From Terricaulis sp. (GTDB lineage: Bacteria > Pseudomonadota > Alphaproteobacteria > Caulobacterales > Aquidulcibacteraceae), in assembly GCA_024707365.1 (NCBI GenBank), contig JANPZV010000005.1:496001-560000 (forward strand): a DNA stretch of 64,000 nt, read 5' to 3'. How positions within the stretch are numbered: position 1 is the first letter of the stretch; every line of letters begins with the position of its first letter. Shown here in pieces: positions 18,337-26,721 of this stretch. Position numbers and translations under genes: made by a program. The notes below the pieces were generated by a model. That model ran no database searches, was not told the origin of the DNA, and saw only the letters and a list, made by a program, of their open reading frames with translations.

Positions 18337-18630
18337 ATGCCCGCAGAAAAAATCGGCGCCGAAGCCGCTCTCGCGCGCCTGCCCGGCTGGCGCGCCGCCG
18401 AGGGGCGGGACGCCATCATCCGCGAATTCCGCTTCCATGATTTCAACGCCGCTTTCGGCTTCATGGCGCGCGTGGCGATGTTTGCCGAGCGGCATGACCA
18501 TCACCCCGAATGGTCGAATGTTTACAATCGCGTCACCGTCACGCTTTCCACCCATGACGCGGGCGGGGTCACGCACAAGGACGTGGCGCTGGCGCATTTC
18601 ATCGACGAAGCGGCGGATTTGCGCGGCTGA
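18337..18630 (+). CDS. phhB: 4a-hydroxytetrahydrobiopterin dehydratase (pterin carbinolamine dehydratase)
   Basis: 97 residues with the family motif ERHDHHPEW containing the catalytic His residues and the second conserved segment [17 protein letters not shown]. The enzyme dehydrates pterin-4a-carbinolamine to regenerate cofactor after aromatic amino acid hydroxylation. AGGAG precedes ATG 18337. No phenylalanine hydroxylase is nearby; members also serve as general pterin or transcription co-factors. Confidence 0.93.
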   Translation: MPAEKIGAEAALARLPGWRAAEGRDAIIREFRFHDFNAAFGFMARVAMFAERHDHHPEWSNVYNRVTVTLSTHDAGGVTHKDVALAHFIDEAADLRG

Positions 18631-18711
18631 CGGGTGACGCCCGTCACAGCCCCGCCACGCGCCGCGCGGCATCCTCTCCAAGCCCGCTCAAGCGGGCGAG
18701 GAGACGAAACG

Positions 18712-18984
18712 ATGAAACGCACATTCGCCGCCGCTTTAGCCGGGGCGGTTATGTTCGCCGGCTTCACCACGCCCGCCCTCGCCATCACTGGCGCTGAGGC
18801 TGTCAATCATTGCATGAGCCAGGGCGCATCCGCCTGCGCCTTCGCCTCCCAGCCCGACGGCTCGATCCGCATCAGCACGCGCGAGGGCTTCAGCCTGCGT
18901 TGCGCCACCGCGGCAAGCACATGCGAAGCGCTCTACGCCCCGCGCACGCAGCTTTTGGCCGAGGCCCCGCGCCCTAGAGAATAA
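18712..18984 (+). CDS. Small exported hypothetical protein
   Basis: 90 residues with an N-terminal signal peptide (MKRTFAAALAGAVMFAGFTT, cleavage near PALA-IT). The mature part has four Cys residues (HCMSQGASACAF; LRCATAASTCEAL), suggesting two disulfides in the periplasm. GAGGAG precedes ATG 18712. Its last bases overlap antisense with the DUF2474 gene by 11 bp. No family recognised. Confidence 0.7.
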   Translation: MKRTFAAALAGAVMFAGFTTPALAITGAEAVNHCMSQGASACAFASQPDGSIRISTREGFSLRCATAASTCEALYAPRTQLLAEAPRPRE

Positions 18985-19123
18985 GTGCGCGCAAAGCATA
19001 AGCGACGGCGGCCACGGCGAGGAGGCCGCCGATCCATAGCGCGACAAACCAGATGAGGCGCTTGCCCAGCGGCGGCTGCGGCGCGCCCTCTTCTGGCGGG
19101 CCTTCAATGATAGGCGGCTTCAT
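18974..19123 (-). CDS. DUF2474-family small subunit of cytochrome bd-type oxidase
   Basis: A 49-residue product read directly from the sequence. It starts at ATG 19123 with GAAGGTGAGCG upstream and overlaps the cydB stop by 20 bp. A polar N-terminus (MKPPIIEGPPEEGAPQPPLG) leads into one membrane helix, LIWFVALWIGGLLAVAAVAY, and a short ALRALIL tail. Single-helix DUF2474 proteins follow cydB in CIO-type oxidase operons and are the counterparts of CydX, stabilising the heme-bearing subunit. Size, hydrophobic pattern and operon position all fit. Confidence 0.85.
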   Translation of the reverse strand: MKPPIIEGPPEEGAPQPPLGKRLIWFVALWIGGLLAVAAVAYALRALIL

Positions 19124-20131
19124 CGCTCACCTTCGCGCGGAAGATCCAATAGACGTACGCCGTATAGGCCAGCACCACCGGCAGCATGATCAGCGCCCCC
19201 CATAGCATCAGTTCCAGCGCGTTGTCGGCGGCGGCGGCATCGGCCGGGGTCATCGCGAACGGGATGATGTAGGGATACAAGCTGATGGCGAGGCCGATAT
19301 AGCCGATGGCGAACAGGCCCACGCTGAGCAGATAAGAGCCAGATGCGGCTGCCCGCTCCAGCGCCGCCACAGCAGAAAACACACCAGCCCCGCCAGCAGC
19401 GGCAGCGGCGCCACGCGCATGAACACCGGCCAATCCACGCTTGTCATGGTGAGGCCCCAGCGCTCCGTCACACGCGGATCAACGCCGAGCGTGGCAAGGC
19501 TCACCGCGCCCATGGCCAGCGCCGTCAGCAGCGCCAGTTGCGTCACCCATGCGCGCGCGCGCTCATACAAAGCGCCCTGCGCTTTAAACACCAGCCACGC
19601 CGCGCCCAGCAGCGCATAGCCCGCCACCAACGCCGCCGCCACCAGCAGCGAGAACGGCGTCAGCCAATCGAGCGACCCGCCGACGAACACGCCGTTCTCG
19701 ATATTCACGCCTTGAATGAAGCCGCCCAGCACCAAGCCTTGCGCAATCGTGGCCACGATCGAGCCGCCGGCGAAGGCGATCGTCCACCAGCGCTTGCCTT
19801 GCCCTCGCGCATGGTGGCGAAACTCAAACGCGACGCCGCGAAAGATCAGCGCCAGCAGCATGAGAATGATCGGCGCATAAAGCGCCGGCATCAGCGCCGC
19901 ATAGGCCTTGGGAAATGCGGCGAACAGCCCGCCCCCGCCCAGCACCAGCCATGTCTCATTGCCATCCCACACCGGCGCGATCGAGGCCTGCATCTGATCG
20001 CGCTCCCGCGCATCCTTGGCGAACGGGAAAAGAATCCCCACGCCAAGATCAAATCCATCCAGCGCCACGTAGAGAAACACCGCGACCGCGATCAACACCG
20101 CCCAGATCACCGAGAGCTCAAGCCCGAACAT
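19104..20131 (-). CDS. cydB: Cytochrome bd-type ubiquinol oxidase subunit II, frame break
   Basis: Starts MFGLELSVIWAVLIAVAVF at ATG 20131 with a GAGGAGG ribosome site. CydB features are YVALDGFDLGVGILFPF near the N-terminus, the conserved WDGNETWLVLGGGGLFAAFP, and a C-terminal VVLAYTAYVYWIFRAKV. It is a multi-pass inner-membrane protein of about 342 residues. As read, the frame breaks near 19332-19338 (after the RRWSGQP region). The last membrane helices (SVGLFAIGYIGLAISLYPYI...) continue one frame over to the stop at 19104. CydAB oxidises quinol and reduces oxygen to water. Confidence 0.9.
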
Positions 20132-20133
20132 GC

Positions 20134-21515
20134 TCACGCCTCCTCGATCGCGGGCGCCAAGCGGGGTGCCTGGCGGCTGATTGCTATGCGGTTCGGGCTC
20201 ATCGCTCTCTGGCCCCTTGGCCATCAGGCGCAGGATGTAAAGCGCGCCGGCGCTGAACACGATGGCGTAGACGATCATGAAAAACAGCAGCGATGTCGCC
20301 ACCGAAGCGGTGCTGACGGGCGACACCGCATCCGCCGTGCGCAGCACGCCGTACACCACGTAAGGCTGGCGGCCGACCTCGGCGGTGACCCACCCGGCCA
20401 GCACGGCGATAAACCCGCTCGGCCCCGCCGCCACCAAAGCCCAATGATAGAGCGAAGATCGATCCAGCCGCTTGAGCGCCCAGGCGAGAACGCCCCACAC
20501 GCCAAGCAACACCATCAGCATCCCCATCGCCACCATCACCCGGAACGCCCAGAACGTAATCCACACCGGGGGGCGATCTGCTTTGGCGAAATGCTCAAGC
20601 CCGTGCAGCTCCGCGTTGGCGTCGCCGGTGACAAACCAGGAGCCGATGCCGGGAATGCCGATTTCCAAATGATTCTTTTTCAGCCTCCGCATCGGGCCAG
20701 CCGAACAGGATGGTGGGCTGGCCGGCTTTGGTTTCCCACCAGCCTTCGATCGCGGCCACCTTCGCCGGCTGATATTCGTGCGCGACAACGCCGCTCTCAT
20801 GGCCGACAACGACTTGCAGCGGCGCCACGATCGCCATCATCAGCACCGCCATGCGCAGCGCCACGCGGCTCTCGGGCTTGGCCCGATGCTTCAGCAGCGC
20901 AAACGCGGACGCGCCCGCCACAACCATCGCCGTGGTGAGATACGCGGCCAGCACCATATGCGCGAAGCGCGAAGGCATGGAGGGATTGAACACCACCTCC
21001 CAGAAGCTTGTCGCCACCATGGTTCCGTCTTGGGCCCATTCCCAGCCTTGCGGCGTTTGCATCCAGGAATTGGCGGCCAAAATCCAAAACGCGCTGATCA
21101 GCGTGCCGATCGCGACCATGCAGGTAGAGAAAAAGTGCAAGCCCGGCCCCACGCGCTTCCAGCCAAACAGCATGATGCCAAGGAAGGATGCTTCGAGGAA
21201 AAACGCCGTCAGCACTTCATATGCGAACAGCGGCCCGATCACGCTGCCGGTGATGGCCGAGAACACGCTCCAATTGGTGCCCAATTGATAGGAAAGCACC
21301 ACGCCCGAAACCACGCCCATCCCGAACGAAAGCGCGAAAATCTTGACCCAGAAGAGGTAGAGATTCTTGTAGAGCGGCTTCTTGGTGAACAGCCAAAGCC
21401 CTTCGAGCACGGCCAGGAACGAGGCCAGCCCGATCGTGAAGGCCGGGAAAATAATGTGAAACCCGATCGTGAAGGCAAATTGTAGCCGCGAGAGCAGCAG
21501 CGCGTCCCATTCCAT
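20134..21515 (-). CDS. cydA: Cytochrome bd-type ubiquinol oxidase subunit I, CIO-like short Q-loop, frame breaks
   Basis: ATG 21515 gives MEWDALLLSRLQFAFTIGFH, containing the heme-ligand His near residue 20. GWEWAQDGTM, FAHMVLAAYL (heme b558 His) and GRQPYVVYGVLRTADAVSP are typical. The Q-loop after VVVGHESGVVAHEYQPAKV is short, as in cyanide-insensitive (CIO-type) oxidases. As read the frame breaks in an A-run at 20676-20680 (one extra A); correcting it joins EAE to KNHLEIGIPGIGS. Near the 3' end the frame runs straight into cydB. Removing one base near 20140-20148 gives ...RDEEA with a TGA at 20134-20136, 2 bp before the cydB start. About 459 residues. Confidence 0.9.
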
Positions 21516-21622
21516 GGCGTCACCTCGGTACGGCTCAGCACCCTATGCCGCTTTACGCTAGGCGCAACCTTGCGATTTGCCGCGCTGAGCCACACAGTCG
21601 CGCGACAAAATGGGAGCATGAA

Positions 21623-22396
21623 ATGAGCGGGCGCGCAGCAGGCAAAAAAATCTTCATCACCGGCGCGGCGCAGGGCCTGGGCGCGGCGATCGCCAAGCGC
21701 TGCGCCGCGGAAGGCGCCGCCGTGGCGCTGGCGGATCTCAATATCACAGGCGCCGAAGCGCAGGCGGCGGAGATCAATGCCGCTGGCGGGCAAGCCTTCG
21801 CGTTTGCGCTCGACGTCACAAACGAAGCGCAATGGATCCAGGCGCTCGCGGATGCGAACGCGGCGATGGGCGGGCTCTCGGGCCTGGTCAACAATGCCGG
21901 CGTGGCCGGCGGGGCCGCGGGCGTTGAAGAGATGGAGCTTGCCGCGTTCCGCCAGGTGATGAGCGTGAACGTGGATTCCGTGTTTCTCGGCGCCAAGCAC
22001 GCGATCAAATATCTGGCGCAGAACCAGCCGGGTTCGATCGTCAACATTTCCTCGATCGCCGGGCTGATCGCCTCGCACAACACGCCCGCCTACAACGCCA
22101 GCAAGGCCGCCGTATGGCTGCTCTCGAAAAACATCGCGCTCTATTGCGCGAAAAAAGGCCTCGACGTGCGCTCAAACTCGATCCACCCCACCTTCATCGA
22201 TACGCCCATCCTCGATGGCTTCCGCGGCATGTTCGGCAAGGAGGCGGCCGAAGCCAAGCTCGCCCGGCAAGTGCCGCTGGGCCGCATCGGCGCGCCCGAA
22301 GATGTGGCGAGCGCCGCGCTTTATCTCCTCTCGGACGAAAGCCGCTTCGTGACCGGCGCGGAGCTGAAGGTGGATGGCGGCATCTCAGCGATGTGA
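21623..22396 (+). CDS. Short-chain dehydrogenase/reductase (SDR), steroid/alcohol type
   Basis: 257 residues. Glycine motif TGAAQGLG with LADLN after beta-2 (NAD preference), NNAGVAGG, catalytic Ser in NISSIAGLIASHN, YNASK Tyr/Lys, and SIHPTFIDTPI after beta-6. The C-terminus FVTGAELKVDGGISAM is classical. Closest in style to 3-beta/17-beta-hydroxysteroid or cyclopentanol dehydrogenases, but substrate cannot be assigned. GGGAGCATGAA precedes ATG 21623. Divergent from cydA. Confidence 0.88.
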   Translation: MSGRAAGKKIFITGAAQGLGAAIAKRCAAEGAAVALADLNITGAEAQAAEINAAGGQAFAFALDVTNEAQWIQALADANAAMGGLSGLVNNAGVAGGAAGVEEMELAAFRQVMSVNVDSVFLGAKHAIKYLAQNQPGSIVNISSIAGLIASHNTPAYNASKAAVWLLSKNIALYCAKKGLDVRSNSIHPTFIDTPILDGFRGMFGKEAAEAKLARQVPLGRIGAPEDVASAALYLLSDESRFVTGAELKVDGGISAM

Positions 22397-22433
22397 CTTG
22401 CCTCATCGCCGCAACCATACAAGATCGTCATCC

Positions 22434-22998
22434 ATGGCTATGAAAAACTCCCCTCGCCGCCCTCGCGCTTGTTGCAATGCTCGCCGCCTGCGGGCAGCAG
22501 CAGGCCGCAGCCCCGGCCAACCCGCTGCCGGAAGATCCCGCCGCGCAGGTGCATGTCTCGCTGCAAACCACGCCGCTCAGCCCCGATTGGATCGTGGCCG
22601 CGCGCCAGCGCGATTGCTCGGAAATCGGCGCGCTCACCAATAGCGGCGGCGATCGCTGCGCCTATGGTGATGTTCTCTATAATCAGCGCAACATCACCCG
22701 CAGCGTCGATGGCAGCGTGGCCAATCTCTGGGCGCAGGTGAACCACGGCACGCCCCAGGTCTATACCGGGGAAAGCGACACCACGATCACCCGCATCCGC
22801 TACACCCAATCGCGCGTGCATTATCGCTTCCGCTGCAACGAAGAAACTTTCGCCATCATCGAGCGGCAGATCATGGGCGACAACGAGGTTGTGGTGCAGC
22901 GCGATGCGCCGCAGGAAGTCTATCGCGCGCCGCGCGAATGGAGCGCGGTGGCGCTGATGATGCCGATCGCCTGCAAGGGCGGGGTGCTGGCGCCCTAA
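22434..22998 (+). CDS. Putative lipoprotein, about 187 residues, one-base frame break
   Basis: Read with one C removed from the run at 22450-22453, the N-terminus is MAMKNSLAALALVAMLAACG, a lipoprotein signal with lipobox LAAC. As written the signal and the body are in different frames. The mature part (QQQAAAPANPLPEDPAAQ, then VSLQTTPLSPDWIVAARQRD, RCAYGDVLYNQRN, ITRIRYTQSRVHYRFRCNEE) looks like a globular beta-rich periplasmic protein with several Cys residues. No family recognised. The stop codon lies in the first bases of a large palindrome. Confidence 0.7.
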
Positions 22999-23070
22999 AG
23001 CAACGGACTTTAAATTCGCCTCAGTTTGATGGCATGCGCCGAGCGAATTTAAAGTCCATAAGTTGCTTTA
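22996..23070. repeat. Large intergenic palindrome 1 (AT-rich, two-part arms)
   Basis: Outer arms TAAAGCAAC (22996-23004) and GTTGCTTTA (23062-23070); inner arms GGACTTTAAATTCGC (23005-23019) and GCGAATTTAAAGTCC (23043-23057). A 4-nt bulge lies on the right side and the loop is about 23 nt. The arms are far more AT-rich than their surroundings. The first TAA is the stop codon of the lipoprotein gene. Closely related to palindrome 2 that follows. Could serve as a bidirectional terminator or be a non-coding mobile palindrome. Confidence 0.85.
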
Positions 23071-23083
23071 GAAACATTTGAAT

Positions 23084-23162
23084 CTAAAGCGTCTTTGAGG
23101 ACTTAAATGCGACACGGTGGTCGATCCATCGTGTGGGTCGCATTTAAGTCCCGACGCTTTAG
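23084..23162. repeat. Large intergenic palindrome 2, related to palindrome 1
   Basis: Outer arms CTAAAGCGTC (23084-23093) and GACGCTTTAG (23153-23162); inner arms GGACTTAAATGCGAC (23099-23113) and GTCGCATTTAAGTCC (23137-23151). A 5-nt bulge lies on the left side and the loop is about 23 nt. The plan matches palindrome 1 (TAAAGC, spacer, GGACTT(T)AAAT, CG). The TTA at 23159-23161 within the right outer arm is the reverse complement of the stop codon of the next, minus-strand gene. Confidence 0.85.
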
Positions 23163-23635
23163 CGCGCGCCTTGGCGGCGCTGGTAGATGATGTTCACCAG
23201 CAGCACCCGCGCGCCTTCGGCGCCGAGCGTGCGATCCACCGCTTGCTGCAATAGCCGCGTCAGCTCGTCCGGGTCAGGCGCGGTGCGGTCGCGGTAAAAC
23301 GTGGTGGCGTAGGCGGCGAGCGCAGTGCGCAGCGCATCGCGCAGGCGCGGCGCATTGAGCCGCGCGCGATGGCGCAAATCCGCATCGAGAATATCGATGC
23401 CCATATCGAGCACGATGGCGCCGCTGGAGGCGTTGCGCTGGATCACCCCGGCCGAAAGCGTGGGCATCGGCAAAAAGCTCTCGGCGCTGGTGAGCCGCTC
23501 CTGGCGCGTCGCCGGAGCCTGCTGGGAGGCGCTGCTGCTGCTCGCGCTTGGCCCGGCCGCTGCGGCGGGCCCTGCGGCCAACGCCGCGCCGAGTGCAAGG
23601 ATCGCCAAAACACGCATCCCCGCAAGCTGGCGCAT
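23159..23635 (-). CDS. Exported hypothetical protein with FliL-like domain pattern
   Basis: 158 residues with a signal peptide (MRQLAGMRVLAILALGAALA, cleavage near AAA-GPSAS) and a Ser/Ala/Gln-rich linker. The conserved-looking domain begins LPMPTLSAGVIQRN and continues GIDILDADLRHRARLNAPRL, ATTFYRDRTAPDPDELTRLL and ARVLLVNIIYQRR. The pattern (short beta segment, basic helix, C-terminal hydrophobic strand) recalls the periplasmic domain of FliL, but there are no flagellar genes here and I treat this as a weak resemblance. Convergent with the lipoprotein gene across the two palindromes. Confidence 0.65.
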   Translation of the reverse strand: MRQLAGMRVLAILALGAALAAGPAAAAGPSASSSSASQQAPATRQERLTSAESFLPMPTLSAGVIQRNASSGAIVLDMGIDILDADLRHRARLNAPRLRDALRTALAAYATTFYRDRTAPDPDELTRLLQQAVDRTLGAEGARVLLVNIIYQRRQGAR

Positions 23636-23662
23636 CGTGGTTAGGAAAGCGTTAGAAGCGCC

Positions 23663-24725
23663 TCACCGCAGCGGCTTGGCCCCCTCCGGCGCGGGCGCGG
23701 CGCGGAACATGGCGTCGAGATCGACGGTGGAGCGCTTGCCCAGCGCGCTGAAATGATCCGCGAGCCAGCGATCCGCCGCTTGGCGCCCAGTATCGAACAG
23801 GGAGCGGAAAAAGCTGAGATCGGTGTTGAGATCAACGCCGAGCCCCAAAGGCGTCAGCGCCACGCCTTCGCTGACATTGTGGATCAGCATTTTGCGGTAG
23901 CGCCCCTCGGGCAAGCGATGCTCATCCACCAGGCGGCCCACGAAATCGATCGCGCGCAATTCGCTAAGCAGATTGGCGTTGAAATTGATCTCGGCCACGC
24001 GGGCGGTGATGTGCACCGCCTTTTGCGGAACGCCGGGGCGCTCGATCGGATTGATCTGCACGATCACGATGTCGCGGCTGGCTTCGACGCCGAACAGCGG
24101 GAAAAGTGCGGGGTTGCCGGTATAGCCGCCATCCCAATAGGGCGCGCCATCGATCACCACCGCTTGGAAAAGCTGCGGCAGGCAGGCCGACGCCATCAGG
24201 TGATCGGCGGTGAGCTCCGCATTCTCGAAAATGCGGATGCGGCCGGTTTCCACATTGGTGGCGCCGATGAACAGTTTGATCGCATCGCACGCGCGCACAT
24301 GCTCGAAATTGACCAGTTCCTCGAGCACCTCTTTCAGCGGGTTCACGTTGAGCGGGTTGAAATCATAGGGGCTGGCCCAGCGCGAGGCCATGTCGGCCCA
24401 GAGCGCGGCGTAACTGGTCTGCGCCCAATTGGGCATGAAGGCGTTCAAAAACGCCATCGTCGGCGTGCGCCGATAAGGGCTCGCCCGGCCCGCATTGGCG
24501 ACGCCCTCCCAAAATTGCGTCAGCCGCTCGCGCGCGCCTTCGCGTCCGCCGGCATGAAAGCCGTCAGCCAGCACCACCGCGCACATCGCGCCCGCCGATG
24601 AGCCCGAAATCGCGCTGATCTCGATGCACTCATCCTCAAGGATGCGATCAAGCGCGCCCCACGTATAGGCGCCCAGCGCGCCCCCCGCCCTGCAGCGCCA
24701 GGGAAATGCGCTTGGCCTTGCTCAC
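23663..24725 (-). CDS. Patatin-like serine hydrolase (DUF3734-type C-terminus), one-base frame break
   Basis: GTG 24725 overlaps the stop of the PIN-domain gene. With one G removed from the run at 24681-24686, the N-terminus reads SKAKRISLALQGGGALGAY, the patatin oxyanion motif, followed by ISAISGSSAGAMCAVVLADG with the GxSxG nucleophile and later VIDGAPYWDGGYTGNPALFP with the catalytic Asp (DGG). About 353 residues, cytoplasmic or peripheral. Patatin-like proteins of this subtype often lie beside 3-hydroxybutyrate dehydrogenase and may act on phospholipids or polyhydroxybutyrate. Here bdhA is two genes upstream, separated by a toxin-antitoxin pair. Confidence 0.85.
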
Positions 24726-25117
24726 GCGAACACCGCCAGTGGATGATGCTTAAGACGCGCATCACGGGTAAACATTTTCAGCCCATACGCTTGCGCTTGC
24801 ACAAGAAGCAACTCGTCGAACGGATCTTTATGCGCAAGCGGCGTATCGAGGGACATCGCCGCATGCGCCGGCTCTAGCGGCAAGAAATTAAGCGGTTGGC
24901 CGCGCAGCGCGCGCATTGCTTGCTCTGGCCCGATCGGCCCCTTGCGTTGGCCGGATGCAAACAGCGCGTTCCACTTCAGCCGCATCTCCCACACCGCAAC
25001 AGCGCTAACATAAAATCCATCATCATTCGCGGTTAGGAACGCACGCTCGGCATCACGCAAACGCCCCGGCGCGCCTGCGAGCGCGTAGACATAATGCGTA
25101 TCGAGAAGGATGCTCAA
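24722..25117 (-). CDS. PIN-domain toxin (VapC/FitB type)
   Basis: Starting at TTG 25117, whose bases overlap the antitoxin stop, the product is about 131 residues: LSILLDTHYVYALAG with the first acidic PIN residue (LLDTH), a middle VSAVAVWEMRLKW with the conserved Glu, DPFDELLLVQAQAYG and MFTRDARLKHHP with the later Asp residues. The four-acid metal site of the PIN ribonuclease fold is therefore present. The toxin would cleave specific RNA when free of antitoxin. Translational coupling to the antitoxin is typical. Confidence 0.88.
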   Translation of the reverse strand: MSILLDTHYVYALAGAPGRLRDAERAFLTANDDGFYVSAVAVWEMRLKWNALFASGQRKGPIGPEQAMRALRGQPLNFLPLEPAHAAMSLDTPLAHKDPFDELLLVQAQAYGLKMFTRDARLKHHPLAVFA

Positions 25118-25371
25118 TCCAAGCCTAGCACGCGACGCGACAAAGCTGGATCGTCCAGCGCTTCGGGCCATTCCGGCCCGTCGCCAATCAGGCCAAGCGC
25201 GGCGCGCTCGCGCTCCAAAAGCTCAAAATCGATGCCGCCACGCGCGCCTTTGGCCACCTCTTCCAACGCAGAACGCGCGAGCGCCTCAACCGAGACGCCG
25301 CGCTTGGCCGCGAGCTTGCGCAGCGCGTCGTGCACCGTGTCAGGAATGTTGTGGATGGTGAGCGCAGACAT
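25114..25371 (-). CDS. FitA/Phd-type antitoxin, ribbon-helix-helix
   Basis: 85 residues: MSALTIHNIPDTVHDALRKL followed by KRGVSVEALARSALEEVAKG, the ribbon-helix-helix DNA-binding pattern of FitA/VapB-like antitoxins. The C-terminal tail (ELLERERAALGL, ...WPEALDDPALS) would wrap the PIN toxin. ATG 25371. It represses its own operon in studied members. The pair sits between bdhA and the patatin gene. Confidence 0.85.
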   Translation of the reverse strand: MSALTIHNIPDTVHDALRKLAAKRGVSVEALARSALEEVAKGARGGIDFELLERERAALGLIGDGPEWPEALDDPALSRRVLGLD

Positions 25372-25391
25372 ATGCCAAACGTATCACAACC

Positions 25392-26174
25392 TCACGCTGC
25401 GGTCCATCCGCCATCGACGTTGATGGCCGCGCCATTGATCTGATCCGCCGGCGGCGTGGTGAGGAACAGCGCAACGCCGGCGATATCCTCGACCTTCACG
25501 AATTGCTTAGTCGGCTGCGCGGCCAGCAGCACATCATTGATGACTTGCTCGCGCGTGAGGGAGCGCGCCTTCATCGTGTCTGGGATCTGCGCTTCAACCA
25601 AAGGCGTGTGCACGTAGCCGGGCGAGATCGCGTTGCAGCGGACGTTGAACGTCGCGCCCTCAAGCGCCACGGTTTTGGTTAAGCCCAGAATGCCGTGCTT
25701 GGCCATCACGTAAGCGGATTTAAACGGCGAGGCCACGTGCGCGTGCGCCGAGGCGATGTTGATGATGCGGCCATATTGGCGCGCCTTCATCCCGCGCATC
25801 GCCGCGCGGATGGTGTGAAACGCGGAGGAAAGATTCAGCGCGATGATCGAATTGTATTTCTCGATCGGAAAATCCTCGATCGGCGAGACATGCTGAATGC
25901 CGGCATTGTTCACCAGCACATCCAGCTTGCCGAATGCGGCTTCGGCGCTGGCGATCATGGCTTCGGCGGCGGACCCATCCATGAGATTGGCCCCATCATA
26001 CCGGATTGTGACGCCATATTCGGCCTCAAGCCCCTTGCGCGTCTTTTCAATCTCGGCGGGATCGCCCAGGCCGTTGAGCGTCACATCCATCCCGGCCTTG
26101 GCGAAAGCGGTTGCTATCCCCAGGCCGATGCCGCTGGTTGAGCCCGTTACAAGCGCTGCTCTGCGTTCACTCAT
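25392..26174 (-). CDS. bdhA: 3-hydroxybutyrate dehydrogenase (SDR)
   Basis: 260 residues with strong similarity in pattern to known D-3-hydroxybutyrate dehydrogenases: TGSTSGIGLGIATAFAKAG, LNGLGDPAEIEKTR, NNAGIQHVSPIEDFP, catalytic region NIASAHAHVASPFKSAYVMA and the substrate-lid segment ISPGYVHTPLVEAQIPD. It interconverts 3-hydroxybutyrate and acetoacetate with NAD, normally in polyhydroxybutyrate turnover. The HAHVASP and VEAQIPD segments make this more specific than a general SDR call. Confidence 0.93.
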   Translation of the reverse strand: MSERRAALVTGSTSGIGLGIATAFAKAGMDVTLNGLGDPAEIEKTRKGLEAEYGVTIRYDGANLMDGSAAEAMIASAEAAFGKLDVLVNNAGIQHVSPIEDFPIEKYNSIIALNLSSAFHTIRAAMRGMKARQYGRIINIASAHAHVASPFKSAYVMAKHGILGLTKTVALEGATFNVRCNAISPGYVHTPLVEAQIPDTMKARSLTREQVINDVLLAAQPTKQFVKVEDIAGVALFLTTPPADQINGAAINVDGGWTAA

Positions 26175-26270
26175 CGTATCGCCTTTCCGTTCGCTTGCGC
26201 CGCCGCCCCGGAACCGCTAGCGCAGAGCCATAGATGGGCCGCCCAAGCGGCGAAGCATAGGTCCGCCCCC

Positions 26271-26717
26271 ATGGATTTCTCCGCGCCTCTCAATGCGTTT
26301 GTCTCGGGCTTTCCGAACTTTATCATTCAGCTTGGCGTTGCGCTGGGGCTGTTCGTCGCATCGCTCGTTATTTACGTGCTGATGACCCCGCACAAGGAGC
26401 TGGCGCTGATCCGCGCCGGCAATCCCTCCGCCGCCCTCGCCTTCGGCGGCGTCGTGGTCGGGCTCGCCATTCCGCTGGGCGCCTGCCTCACCTACGCGTT
26501 CGGCTTATGGGACATCATCCTCTGGGGTGTTGTCACGCTGCTTTTGCAATTGCTGGCGTTCCGCTTCGCCGACATTTTCCTGCACGGCCTGCCGCGCCGC
26601 ATCGCCGAGGGCGATGTGGCGGCCGCTGTGTTTCTGATGAGCGTGAAGATCGCGCTGGCGCTCATCATTGCCGGCGCCATCGCCGATCCCAATATGGCGA
26701 TGTTCAGAAGAGGCTAG
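26271..26717 (+). CDS. DUF350 family inner-membrane protein
   Basis: 148 residues, four predicted membrane helices: FIIQLGVALGLFVASLVIYV, ALAFGGVVVGLAIPLG, IILWGVVTLLLQLLAF and VFLMSVKIALALIIAGAIA. The conserved ELALIRAGN, RIAEGDVAAAVFL and GAIADPNM pieces identify DUF350 (UPF0719). Function unknown; members often accompany membrane-stress genes. The protease gene begins 5 bp after its stop, so the two are probably co-transcribed. Confidence 0.9.
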   Translation: MDFSAPLNAFVSGFPNFIIQLGVALGLFVASLVIYVLMTPHKELALIRAGNPSAALAFGGVVVGLAIPLGACLTYAFGLWDIILWGVVTLLLQLLAFRFADIFLHGLPRRIAEGDVAAAVFLMSVKIALALIIAGAIADPNMAMFRRG

Positions 26718-26721
26718 ACGC

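Noticed and set aside
20676-20680. A-run in cydA as a programmed frameshift site
   Set aside because: The needed change is one extra A, the same kind of error seen at many other sites. No stimulatory structure or conserved shift is known for cydA.
23159-23635. Flagellar FliL gene
   Set aside because: Only a loose pattern match and no flagellar genes in the window; called a hypothetical exported protein instead.
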